From Candidatus Poribacteria bacterium (GTDB lineage Bacteria; Poribacteria; WGA-4E; GCA-2687025): DNA of 32,196 bases. The notes beneath the pieces are model-generated. The model worked only from the letters and a program-made list of their open reading frames with translations, searched no databases and had not been told where the DNA came from. The translations under genes were made by a program, and so were the position numbers. The stretch is taken from contig BPJZ01000029.1 of assembly GCA_026004875.1 (NCBI GenBank), positions 1 to 32,196 of the forward strand, written 5' to 3'. Below are positions 1 to 9,886 of the stretch, in pieces. Numbering within the stretch: the stretch's first letter is position 1; every line of letters begins with the position of its first letter.

Positions 1-924
1 CAAGACCAGCAAACTCCCGTTACTGTGGACCCGAACCTTCCGCGCTATCAGGTGACCAGCGGTATTGCGGGCCGCCTGAACAGCGTCGGCTCTGACACGA
101 TGAACAACCTGATGACCCTCTGGGGAGAGGCGTTTCATAACCTCTATCGGGGGGTGACCGTCCAGGTGGAGGGGAAGGGATCCTCGACGGCGCCGCCGGC
201 ACTGATCGCCGGAACCGCCCAGCTGGGGGCCGATGTCCCCGACCAATGAAGAACGAAGAGCGGGACGCCTTCGAGGAGAAGTACGGTTACAAGCCGACGG
301 AGATCCGCGTCGCGATCGACGGATTGGCTGTGTACGTCCACAAGGACAATCCCCTCCAAGGCCTGACGTTGGCTCAGGTGGACGCGATCTTCTCCAAGAC
401 CCGCAAGCGGGGCTACCCGAAGGACATTCGCGTCTGGGGGGAGCTGGGGGTTAACCGGCGAATGGGCCAACAAGCCGATCAGCCTCTACGGCCGCAACTC
501 CGCTTCGGGGACCTATGGTTTCTTTAAGAGCCACGTTCTCCGAGACGGCGATTTCAAAGATCAGGTGAAGGAGCAGCCCGGCTCGGCCAGCGTGGTCCAG
601 GGGATCACCGCCGATCGGTACGGAATCGGATACAGCGGCATTGGGTACCGAACCTCGGGCGTTCGCGTTGTGCCGCTGGCGGTCAAGGAGGGCGAGCCGT
701 TCTACGCGCCGACGCCGGAGAACGTCTACTCCGGGAAGTACCCCCTCAGCCGATTTCTCTATATCTACGTCAACAAGAGGCCGGGCCAGCCGATGGACCC
801 GGTCGTTCTGGAGTTCCTCCGCTTCGTCCTCAGCTATGAGGGACAGCAGGTCGTCGTCAAGGACGGCTATCTGCCGATCCCTGCTAGCGTTGCCCAGCAA
901 GAGCTGAAAAAGCTGGAAGAGTAG
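1..924 (+). CDS. pstS: PstS-type phosphate ABC transporter binding protein (5' partial, three apparent frameshifts)
   Basis: Periplasmic substrate-binding subunit of the Pst phosphate uptake ABC transporter. The reading frame is open from base 1, so the signal peptide and N-terminus lie outside the window. Family motifs are clear: NSVGSDTMNNL, the phosphate-loop-like EGKGSSTAPPAL, MSRPMKNEE, and GRNSASGTYGFF near the middle. The frame breaks three times, at the G run 225-229, the C run 237-240 and the G run 446-450. Removing one base from each gives LGPMSRPMKNEER and GELGLTGEWANKP, both as expected for PstS, and a continuous product of about 306 residues in the window. The breaks look like sequencing insertions rather than decay. 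No pstC/A/B follows; the gene ends just before a strong hairpin and is the last gene of its unit. Confidence 0.9.
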
Positions 925-956
925 GACGAACGGAAGAGAAACGAAGCACCAGTGGC

Positions 957-992
957 ACAACCGGCCTTCAAGGTCCTCCGAAGGCCGGTTGT
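957..992. terminator. Hairpin between convergent pstS and thioredoxin/PDZ genes
   Basis: A perfect 13-bp inverted repeat (957-969 with 980-992) with a 10-nt loop lies between the pstS stop at 924 and the stop of the convergent gene at 1012. The stem contains AACCGGCCTTC. No good T tract follows on either side, so it is probably a bidirectional terminator or 3'-end stabiliser. Confidence 0.7.
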
Positions 993-1011
993 TGTCTGCT
1001 GGAGCGGCTCT

Positions 1012-2331
1012 CTACTCGGAGACCAGCGGGACCGTCAGCGAGACCTCCTTGCCGTCGCGGAGGACGATCAGGTTCAGCGAGTCGCCCACCTCTTTGTTCA
1101 GCACGACGTACTGGGCCAGCTCCGGATGGCTCATTCGCTCCCGATGCCCGTCCGCCTCGACGATGACGTCTTGGTTTTGTAAGCCGGCTCGGCGTGCCCC
1201 CTCGTTGGGAATCCATCGGACTTCCAGGGCCATTCGGTCTTCGGGGATGCCCAGCTCCCACCGGCGCTCCGGGGAGAGCTCCGGCGCCCAGAAGCCAAGC
1301 TGGGGCCGCAGCGACCACATCGAGGCCCGCCAGGAGATGTCGGAACGACGCCAGTCGCCCCTCCACTTGGAGCGTGGTCCGATGGAGTTCGCCGTCCTCG
1401 GTAAAAGGCGATCTCTACCTCCCCTGGCGTCGGAAGGTGGTACAGCACCCATTGGATGTCGGCTTGAGAGAGAATCACCTGACCGTTCAGCGTGAAGAGC
1501 TCATCGCCCCGGCTGCAGACCGGCCCGCTCAGCAAACGAACCGGGGAGCACCGCTCGGATGACGTTTCCTAAGTCCACTTCCATGACCATTCCGACGTTC
1601 TCCGGTAACGGCCAGACGAGGAACTCCCAAATCTTCTCTTTGGACCAGGTTCCCTCTCGCTGAGCGATCTGTATCTGCGCCTCTTTGATCATATGGCAGT
1701 GGACGCATCCTTTGCGCAGGTCCTCCTCTTGGATCGCCCGTTGGAGGGGGAACATCTCTTCGGCAAACCGAAATCGGACCGGTCGGGCCTCCTTGCCTGC
1801 AAAAAGATGCCGGTTTTGAGGATACTCCCGATGCAGCTCCAAGCCGCGCCGAAGCGCGCGCTTCAGCGAGGCCACCGAGATATGCGACTCCGAGTCGTGG
1901 CCGGCCCGAATTCCATAACGCCCGTAGACCGTCCCGTCGGCGTTCATCAAGAAGGCGGCCCAGCTCAGATCGTAATCGTACTGGAAGCGGCCAAGGTCCA
2001 CCTGATTCATCCGGACGATGCGCACCGGCACATACTGGGCCAGAAGCTCCCGAAGCTCCTGATCGGCTCGGAGCACCTCCTGATCGAACGCTTTGCACGC
2101 TTCGCAAGGCACACATCGGAACAAAACGAACAGCGGCTTACCGGTCTCACGCGCCCGTTGTTCGGCCCGTTCCAGGTCGTTGTATATCCAGTTGTCGCCG
2201 ACTTCGAAATCTTCGAGAACGCGCCGCAGCATCTCCGGCGTGACCTCAATGGGCCGTTGAGCCAATGTCCATAAGGCTCCCGTCAGCCAGAGGAGTACCC
2301 CTAACGCTCCCAGCCAGCGAATGCGCCGCAT
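1012..2331 (-). CDS. Exported thioredoxin-fold protein with CxxCH motif and two PDZ domains (three apparent frameshifts)
   Basis: Reconstructed length is about 438 residues. It has a signal peptide or anchor (residues 1-24), then a thioredoxin-like fold with a CVPCEAC motif (Cys73, 76, 79). A CVHCH motif follows at residues 209-213, matching covalent haem c attachment, though metal binding is possible. PDZ domain 1 (~240-300; GSFAERAGLQPGDEL) and PDZ domain 2 at the C-terminus (NEGARRAGLQNQDVI) complete it. The frame breaks at the C run 1507-1510, the A run 1403-1406 and the C run 1358-1361; one base removed from each joins all segments. The start at 2331 has the ribosome site AGGGAGGG just upstream. 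It is the last gene after sthA (34-nt gap). A periplasmic or outer-face redox/scaffold role is inferred; substrate and partner are unknown. Confidence 0.8.
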
Positions 2332-2365
2332 CGGAGAACCCTCCCTTTTTCTCTAAGCTTCAAGG

Positions 2366-3780
2366 CTATGTCCCGAGCCGATTGATCCCATCAAAGGCAG
2401 CAACCTTATAGCACTCAGCCAATGTCGGGTAGTTGAAGACGGTGTTAACAAAATAGTCCACCGTTCCCCCCAAAGCTGAGCACCGCCTGCCCGATGTGGA
2501 CCAGTTCGGTGGCGCCCTCGCCGATGATGTGGACGCCCAACAGCTGGCGGGTCTCCAAGTGGAAGATCAGTTTGAGCACGCCGGTGGTGTCGCCGATGAT
2601 CTGCCCCCGAGCGATCTCCCGATAGCTCGCCTTTCCGGTCTCATAGGGCACGCCGGCCTCGGTGAGCTCGGCCTCCGTCTTGCCCACCATGGCGATTTCG
2701 GGGATCGCGTAGATGCCATAGGGAAACAGTTCTGGAACGCTGGTGCACTCCTGCCCAAAAGCGTGGCAGGCTGCAAGGCGCCCCTGTTCCATCGAGGTGG
2801 AAGCGAGAGCGGGAAACCCGATCACATCCCCCACGGCGTAGATGTGGGGGACCGCCGTCTGATAGTGTTCGTTGACCTTCAGGCGGCCTCGCTCGTCGGC
2901 CTCCAGGCCGGCAGCCTCCAGGTTGAGCGCCTCGGTGGCTCCCGTGCGCCCGATCGAATACAGCGCCCGTTGAGCAACAATCTGTTTGCCCGCTAGCCAG
3001 ATGGATGCGAACGCGTGGACCGTGCTCCGGATCCTCGTACGGCTCGATTGAGGTCACCTCCTCCCCTAGCCGAAAGGTCACCCGGTTCTGCCGCATGTGA
3101 TAGATCAGTGTGTCCATGATCTCTTCGTCAATGAAGGAGAGCAACTGATGGCGCTTGTCCACGACGGTGACCCGAACGCCCAGCGCTGCGAAGATGCTCG
3201 CATATTCAACACCGATCACTCCACCCCCCCACCCACAGCCAGGGTACGAGGAAGGTCCTTCATGTGAAGAATGTCGTCGCTGGTGAGAATCCGCTCCCCG
3301 TCAAAGGGGATGTGCGGATCACGGGTGGGAATCGTCCCGACGGCGATGATAACGTACGGTGCGCGCACGTCCCCGGAACCCCTGCTGTCCTACAAAGTTC
3401 AACCGGACAGTGTGCGGGTCCACAAAAGAGGCTTCGGCGGCGATCACTTCCACGCCGTTTCGAATCAGCTGATGCCGCATCACGTCCGTTTCGTGGCGCA
3501 TCACGTGATCCACCCGAAAGAGCAGATCCTGCATGGTGATCCGCTCTTTGACCCGATAAGAGACGCCGTAGACCTCCCGGTCTCGGTATCCCGAAAGCCG
3601 CATCACCGCCTCGCGGAGCGTCTTGCTTGGAATGGTGCCCGTGTTGACACAGACGCCCCCAATGACGGCCCGCTTCTCGACAACGGCCACCCGTTTTTCC
3701 AACTTGGCTGCCTGAATGGCAGCTCGCTGACCCGCCGGGCCCGACCCGATCACGATGAGATCGTAATCCCATTCGGCCAT
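2366..3780 (-). CDS. sthA: Soluble pyridine nucleotide transhydrogenase, SthA type (about five apparent single-base insertions)
   Basis: FAD enzyme predicted to transfer hydride between NADPH and NAD+ in the cytoplasm. The N-terminus has the FAD-binding [10 protein letters not shown]. The active-site region reads [13 protein letters not shown]: the second redox cysteine of lipoamide dehydrogenase and mercuric reductase is Thr, as in SthA. Then come [14 protein letters not shown] (NAD(P) domain), [11 protein letters not shown], and a dimerisation domain ending [17 protein letters not shown]. Breaks lie at C runs 2466-2471, 2989-2991, 3224-3230, 3232-3234 and 3371-3374. Deleting one base at each gives about 469 residues, close to E. 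coli SthA (466). It lies between the sulfatase-like gene (49-nt gap) and the thioredoxin/PDZ gene, in one operon. Confidence 0.88.
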
Positions 3781-3829
3781 GGTGTTTCCCCCAGAAGAAA
3801 GGTCCGATCGTCCGGTTCCGTCGAGAGTT

Positions 3830-5250
3830 TCACGCTAGATCTCGGATCCAGCGCAGTAACGCCAACTCCAACGCGTCTACCGCTTCGGTGAGCTCCTCGG
3901 CCCGATTCTCCTCCTCGTGTGGGTCGGTCGCGCGGTGGTACAATTCGTACCGGCCCCCTAGCCGGCCAGCTCCTTCCCGAACGTTCACCAGCAGCGTCCA
4001 AAGGTTGTTTCGGATCGCCCACTGCTGGCCGTAATGGCCAGAAAAGGGCAAACTCGTGAAGGCTCGACTCCTCGCCCCGAATCAGCGGAAGCAGGTTCCG
4101 TCCGTGAAGCGTGATCCGTCGCTGATCGACCACCACATCCTGAGGGAACAGCTCCCGCGTCGGGCGCGGAGCTCGGTAGGGGAGGACCAGCGGTTCCCGA
4201 ATCCCCAAGGCGTCCAAGACGGTCGGCATCAGGTCGCGAGGCTGGACGATAGCGTCAATCCGCTGTCCGCCGTGCTCGCCGCCGGGAAGCCGCACGATCC
4301 AGGGAATCTCGACCAGCTCCCAATAGGCCCACGGGCGTGCCTTGCGGATGATCCCATGCTCCCCAAACGGCTCCCCGTGGTCAGACAGATGCATGATCAA
4401 GGTGTTCTCATCCAGGCCCAGGGAGGAGATCGCCTCCAACAACACGCCGATCCACTTGTCCACAAAGGTCACTTCCCCGGCGTAGAGCGATTTCACGCGC
4501 TCTACCTCTTCGGGGGTCAGATACCCCTCCACCGGACCGGGAACCGGATCAATCAGGTCCTGACCGGAGTAGTTTGGATCTCGGTACATCGACCAGTAGG
4601 GTTCTGGCGGATCCCACGGCTCGTGAGGATCAAAGTAGTCCACCCAAAGGAAGAGTCGGTCCTTGATCCCCTTCGTTCGAACCTGGTGCTCCAGCCAACG
4701 GATCGCCTCTTGGGTCACCCGAGGGGCAAAGAAATCTTCCTCCGAGCGAAAGACAGAACGGTTGCGCAAGTACCTGCTCAAACCGTTCTCGCCACATCGA
4801 GTCTGACTGATCGCCTCGGAGCCGATGCCATGACCCCAGGTCTACCGGTCGATCGTCCACGATCCACGGATCATACTCCTGTCCCCGCACCCAGACGACC
4901 GTATCGAATCCGCGTCCGCAGTTGTAGACCGGCTTGTGCATGTGATAGGTATCCGTGATCAGGGCGCTCGTATAGCCCCGATCCCACAGCACCTCGGCCA
5001 GGAGGTAATCGGAGTTTTCAAACGGCTGCCAACCTCGGAAGGGGAACTGAACCCGCCCGGTCCACCAGGTGTGGCGCGTCGGCATCGTCGGTAGGCTCTC
5101 GGAAAAGGCGCGAGTGAAAAGCACCCCTTCCGCCGCCAGTCGGTCCAAGTTGGGCGTTTGAATCTTCTTACCGTGGTAGCTGACCGCTTTGGGATGACAA
5201 CCTAGATGGTCGGCTCGGAGACTGTCTGTAACGATCACCACGACGTTCAT
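3830..5250 (-). CDS. Sulfatase-like alkaline phosphatase superfamily hydrolase (two apparent frameshifts)
   Basis: Reconstructed length is about 472 residues, without an evident signal peptide. The N-terminus [19 protein letters not shown] carries the first metal Asp of the sulfatase fold, and [13 protein letters not shown] carries the second metal site. The nucleophile motif reads [12 protein letters not shown], so Thr stands where sulfatases have the Cys/Ser converted to formylglycine (C/S-x-P-x-R). A phosphoester or phosphonate substrate, or a non-formylglycine hydrolase, is therefore as likely as a sulfate ester. Frame breaks at the A runs 4050-4052 and 4780-4782 are each repaired by one deletion, giving [10 protein letters not shown] and [10 protein letters not shown]. 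The start at 5250 has AAGGGGAG upstream and agrees with the family N-terminus. It is the first gene of the operon with sthA and the thioredoxin/PDZ gene. Confidence 0.85.
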
Positions 5251-5277
5251 GGAACGCTCCCCTTCCCACACGGAGGC

Positions 5278-5306
5278 AGTATCCCATACCCAGGAGAAAT
5301 ACTCAA
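5278..5306 (-). promoter_or_regulatory. Predicted sigma70-type promoter for the sulfatase-sthA operon
   Basis: On the minus strand, TTGAGT (5301-5306) and GATACT (5278-5283) are separated by 17 bp. Transcription would start about 20 nt before the sulfatase-like start codon. It lies in the 203-bp divergent gap 5251-5453; I found no convincing promoter there for the rightward gene. Confidence 0.5.
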
Positions 5307-5453
5307 GTAGCCAGGGGCTCACAGTTCCGGAATCGTTTCGCTCAGAACTTTTCAGAGTCGGATAGTAGGAACGTTACAGGTTTCGAGTATCCTCCCGGAC
5401 GGTTGGACAGACGCTTAAAAGCAGCAAGAGAAAGGAGAGGGAAAGGGAGGACG

Positions 5454-7925
5454 ATGCGAACGCGGTGGCAGTCGGTTTTTGTGGTTTTGTTGATTCTCCA
5501 GGGATGGGGAGGACATGCCCAGGACCTGGACTCTCCAGAAGCGTGGCGGGAAGAATGGCAGCGACTCGCCCAGGAACACCCCCGGTTTCCTCGTCTGGGA
5601 GTCGAACCGGACCGGACGCTGGCGGATCTGGTACCGAAACCTGGACGGCTCGGATCTCCGTCAGCTCAGTCCCCGAAACTCCAGATCGAGAACATCAGGC
5701 TGCCCATATTGCCCCCAACGGTGAGTACCTCGTCTATCTCTCTTACCCCAAGGGGAGGACGACCTACAGCGAACAGCCGTGGGCGGCCGAACTGCATCTA
5801 ATTCGAACCGACGGGAGCAACGATCGGGTCATCATTCCGGAAGCTCGCGCTTACGGGCAATCGCGCGCGGTCGTCTGGTTGAGCGATACCCAGTTTGTCT
5901 ATATTGGTGGAGACGGTCGAACCTATCGGTACGACCTGGCTACCGGGCAGAGCACGGTGTTGGTTCAGGAGCCTCCTCGGGATAAACCAGGATGGTTACT
6001 CGACCCGACGCTGCGCTTTGCCGTTTGGGGCTATCCGGCATCCGTGTTTGTCTACGACCCTGAGCGGAAGCAGGTCTCCCTTCGGCAGGAACTGGGAGGT
6101 TGTGAAATCTACTTCGCGGCCGGGCGGTGGGCCGTGTGGATGGACGACGCTGGAGGCCCAATCGGCAAAGTAGACCTCCTGACGGGTCAAGAGGGGCACA
6201 TCCTGCAGAAGCACGACCCACGGCTTCCTGAAGGCCGAGGGTACATGTACTTTCCGATGGTCTCACGCCAGGGCGATCTGCTCGCCTTCGGGGCCTCCCC
6301 CGATCAGCACGATCATATGAGCGCGGACTACGACATCTTCGTCATTCGGACCGATCCGACGACGCTAGAGCCGATCGGTCGAGCGGTTCGGTATACGTTC
6401 CACCCGGCCACGGATCGTTTCCCCGACGTATACACTTACACTGCGGCTTTGGGGATGCACGCTGGCGAAGCGCCGCTGACCGTTGAGCTTTCCTTGGAGG
6501 GCGACGACTGGGTCTGGGACCTGGGCGACGGTACGACCGAGCGGGGCTCGCGCGTCCGTCATACCTACACCCGTCCCGGCGAGTAACTCCTTGACGGCCC
6601 GACGGAACGGACAGATTCGGCGTGGCCGCGTCCTGGTGCGTTCGGCGGAACCGCCAAAACCGGTGGTCGCCGTCCTCCGGGGCGAACGGGAGGTGCTCGT
6701 CCAGTTCGACGAGCCGATTGAACCGGACGGCTTCGACGTGCGCACCATCGGCGGGCCGAAGGTCGCCGACTGGCGGCTCCAGGACGAACGGTCACTGCTG
6801 TTGATACTCCGAGAGCCACCGGAGGCCGAGTTTGCCTTGGAGCTGGAAGGCATCCTTGATCGGGCGCAACGGCCTAACCGAATGCCCCGGCAGAAGCTGA
6901 TCATCCGACCCACCACCTGGCCTCGGACCCAAGAAGGCCTCCTCTTCGCCTGGCAAACCGGTGATCAGCCAAATCAGGTGCCCGACCCGGAGACCGGGGG
7001 CTTGAAGGCGTTTCCTATTAAGCCAAGAGGCCGCGCCCATCTGAACCACGACTTCGCCATGCGTCTGGCCTACGGGGCTTACTTAGTCGAAGGGGCCGAT
7101 GAGTGGCTCCTGCGACGTCTCAAGGCCACCCACCAGTTGACTCTGGAGGCCCTGGTCTGGCCGGACCATCTGGAGAATTCCGGTCCGGCTCGGATCGTTA
7201 CCTTCTCTTCCGACCCAGGCTCCCGAAACTTCACCCTGGGACAGGAAAAGAACCGTCTCATCTTTCGGCTTCGAACGCCCCAGACCGGTCCGAATGGAAC
7301 CAATCCGGAGATCACTCTGGGGCCGGTCTCCGACCGAATGCCAACTCACGTGGTGATCACCTATCGGCCCGGGAAGTTGATCGCCTACTTCAACGGAGAG
7401 AAGGTGCTGGAGAGCGAGCAGGTTCAAGGGGACTTCAGCAATTGGGAGCGGCACCACTTCCTCTTTGGCGATGAGTGGAGCGGCCAGCGCGACTGGCACG
7501 GGACGCTCGAGGGAGTTGCTCTTTTTGACCGGGTGCTGAGCGCTGAGGAGGTCCGAGCGGAGTACGAGGCGTACCGGAAGATTCTTCTGAGCCGTCCGAT
7601 CATCCCTCAGATCGAGGTAGAGGCGGAGTTGATCGCCGCTTCCCGGATCCCGACGTTGCAGGAGATCAGCCCCTATCGCGAAGCACTGGTCGTCAACGAG
7701 TATCGCGTCCTGAAGGCCTTCTTTGGCGATCCACGCCTGGAGCGAATCCGGGTGGTCCATTGGGCTCTCATGGACGGCCAGACGCTGGAGGTTCCTCAGC
7801 GGCCCGGTCAGCGGGTTCGGCTCCGGCTGGAACCGTACGAGCAAAATCGTCAATTGGAAGGATTTTATACCTCGGACACCTTAGAGCTAGACTTCGACGC
7901 ACCGTTGTTCTACGCTCTCCCGTAG
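5454..7925 (+). CDS. Secreted TolB-like propeller / PKD / LamG-type protein (three apparent frameshifts)
   Basis: Reconstructed length is about 822 residues. A signal peptide (roughly residues 1-22, ending near GHAQ) is followed by TolB/PD40-like beta-propeller repeats: FLVWESNRTGRWRIWYRNLDG, IAPNGEYLVYLSYPKG and MVSRQGDLLAFGASPD. A PKD domain follows (WDLGDGTTERGSRVRHTYTRPGEY), and further on a LamG-like concanavalin domain (ITYRPGKLIAYFNGEKV, GVALFDRVLSAEEV). Breaks at 5589-5590, the C run 5671-5674 and 6585-6586 are each cured by one deletion, and the last restores the PKD strand PGEYSLTARRNG. The product is probably periplasmic or cell-surface with protein or glycan binding; no catalytic domain is seen. 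The beta-lactamase-like gene starts 23 nt downstream, suggesting one operon. Confidence 0.8.
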
Positions 7926-7948
7926 CAATACTCCTAAGAGGAGAGCGT

Positions 7949-9028
7949 ATGAGTGGACGGAACGGCCAGGTTGAAGACCTGAGCGGCTGGCTGGAGCCGA
8001 TCCGGGAACGGCACGAGACGCCGGCGTTGGCTGGGGCCTGTCTTCGGGAGGGCCGCTTAGTGGGCCTGGGGGCGACCGGCCGGCGTCGGCTCGATGCCGA
8101 CGTTCCCGTCTCTGCCGGCGATCGGTTCCATTTGGGCTCCTGCACCAAGGCGATGACGGCCACGTTGACCGGTGTTCTCGTCGAGGAGAGCCGTCTGAGC
8201 TGGGGAGACCACCCTGGAGGAGGTCTTTGCCGAGCGTGTTCCCTCGGTTCATCCGGGATTTCGCTCGGTGACCGTTGCCGATCTGCTGAGCCATCGCAGC
8301 GGGCTTCCGGGGCGGGCGACGCCGGAACCGTACGAGTCTCATCAGCGGCGCTATTGGAGCTATAGCGGACCCGTTCAGGAGCAACGGCTAGCGTTGACGG
8401 CTGCCCTCTTAGAGGAGCCTCCAGCCGTCCCGCCGGGGACGACCTACAGCTACAGCAATCTAGGCTATATCGTGGCCGGATCAGCGCTTGAGCAGGTCAC
8501 TGATCTCTCTTGGGAGGAGTTGATCCAGTCGCGGCTGTTTGAACCGTTGGGGATGGAGAGCGCCGGCTTTGGTGCCCCTGGGACACCGGGGGGAGACCGA
8601 CCAGCCGTGGGGGCACACGGCGGATCGGAGGCCGATCCCTCCGGGGCTCCACGCGGACAACGCGCCGGTTCTCGGGCCCGCTGGACGGGTGCACAGCACG
8701 CTTCGGGACTGGGCGCGGTTTATCGCGCTGAGCCTGCGCGGGGCGCGCGGGGAGGAGGACCGAGCTGCCTAGCTCTGAGAGTTTCGAGCGGATCTTCACC
8801 GACGTTGCCGGCCAGGGATACGGGTTAGGCTGGGGGATCGTCTCTCGCGAATGGGCCGGCGGGATCGCTTACACCCATACGGGAAGCAATACCCTCTGGT
8901 ACGCGGTGGCCTGGCTGGCGCCGGAGCGGAACGCGGCCCTTCTGGCCGCCACCAACTGGGGTGCCGAGCGGGCCTTCCAGGCCGTGGATGCCGTCGCAGG
9001 GGAGCTGATCCGACGTTATCTCTCCTGA
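7949..9028 (+). CDS. Serine beta-lactamase-like (class C / penicillin-binding family) hydrolase (three apparent frameshifts)
   Basis: Reconstructed length is about 358 residues. It has the three motifs of the beta-lactamase/transpeptidase-like fold: SxxK (SCTK, Ser64 and Lys67), YxN (YSN in TTYSYSNLGY), and the third strand motif HTGSN near the C-terminus. Members act as esterases, D-amino-acid peptidases or beta-lactamases, so the substrate cannot be named. No signal peptide is visible, which suggests a cytoplasmic esterase or peptidase. Breaks at 8212-8214, the G run 8588-8593 and the G run 8749-8752 are repaired by single deletions, giving GDHLEEVFAERV, PGTPGETDQPWGH and LPSSESFERIF. The ribosome site AGAGGAG precedes ATG at 7949. 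It sits between the propeller gene and the Nif3-like gene, on the same strand. Confidence 0.82.
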
Positions 9029-9073
9029 TCCGGCTCCACGACAGGGCTCACTCGGCCCGAAAGGAGGACCGGC

Positions 9074-9886
9074 ATGACCCTTCGGGCGCAGGACGTTTAT
9101 GCCTATCTTCGTTCCCTCGATGGGGGATGGGTGGACTGGGAGAACACCGTGGACACCTGGAAGGCGGGCGACCCGAACGCTCCGGTGCGGGGCATCGGTG
9201 TCATGTGGATGCCCTATTGGAGCGACCTCAAACGGGCCGCCGGAGACGGCTGCAACCTCATTGTGACCCACGAGCCGGTTTACTATAACCACCGTGATCA
9301 AGACGAGACGATCTTTCAGCGGCTCTTGGCGGCGCGGAACAAGCGAGAGTGGATCGCCGCTCAGGGCTTGGTGATCCTGCGCTGCCACGACCTGTGGGAT
9401 CAGCTTCCAAGGGTCGGAATCCCCGACAGCTGGGGCGAGACGCTAGGGTTGGGCCAACCGATCGCCGGGAAAGGATGGTTCCGCGTTTATAACGTCGCAG
9501 GGGAGACCGCCGGGAGCTTAGCGCGGCGGCTTGCCGAACGGGTGGCACCGCTGGGTCAGGAAGCCGTTCAGTTGATCGGTGAGCCGTCTTGGCCGGTCTC
9601 CCGCCTAGCGATCGGCACCGGCGCGATTACCCCCCTTTGGACCTTCCTGAACGAATGGGAGGCCGATTGTGCCGTTTGCACCGACGACGGCTTCTCCTAT
9701 TGGAGGGACGGGGCCTACGCGTTGGACGCAGGCATTCCGGTCATCGTCGTGAACCACACCACCTCGGAGGTGCCGGGGATCAGCCGGCTCGCTCAGCAGC
9801 TGCGAGAGGCCTTCCCCGAGACCCCTGTTCGGGAGTATCCTCAGCGGCCCCCTTACCGTCTGGTCTGGGCGAAGCCGCTGAGCTAG
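9074..9886 (+). CDS. Nif3-like dinuclear metal-centre protein
   Basis: 270 residues of the Nif3/YbgI (DUF34) family, hexameric proteins with a two-metal site. Function is unsettled: some were annotated GTP cyclohydrolase I type 2, others are metal chaperone candidates. The N-terminal metal motif reads VTHEPVYYNH (His66-Glu67), where the common form is THHP. A CHDLWD segment supplies the middle ligands and VNHTTSEVPGI the C-terminal His and Glu. The gene is intact, with AAAGGAGG before ATG at 9074. It is 45 nt after the beta-lactamase-like gene and probably co-transcribed. Its stop overlaps the stop of the convergent HMA gene by 4 nt, with no terminator hairpin between them. Confidence 0.8.
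   Translation: MTLRAQDVYAYLRSLDGGWVDWENTVDTWKAGDPNAPVRGIGVMWMPYWSDLKRAAGDGCNLIVTHEPVYYNHRDQDETIFQRLLAARNKREWIAAQGLVILRCHDLWDQLPRVGIPDSWGETLGLGQPIAGKGWFRVYNVAGETAGSLARRLAERVAPLGQEAVQLIGEPSWPVSRLAIGTGAITPLWTFLNEWEADCAVCTDDGFSYWRDGAYALDAGIPVIVVNHTTSEVPGISRLAQQLREAFPETPVREYPQRPPYRLVWAKPLS

Noticed and set aside
2366..3780. Mercuric reductase (MerA), suggested by the nearby merR/merT genes
   Set aside because: The redox CxxxxC is missing (CVNTGT), there is no HMA domain or C-terminal Cys pair, and the whole reads as SthA; it is also outside the metal operon.
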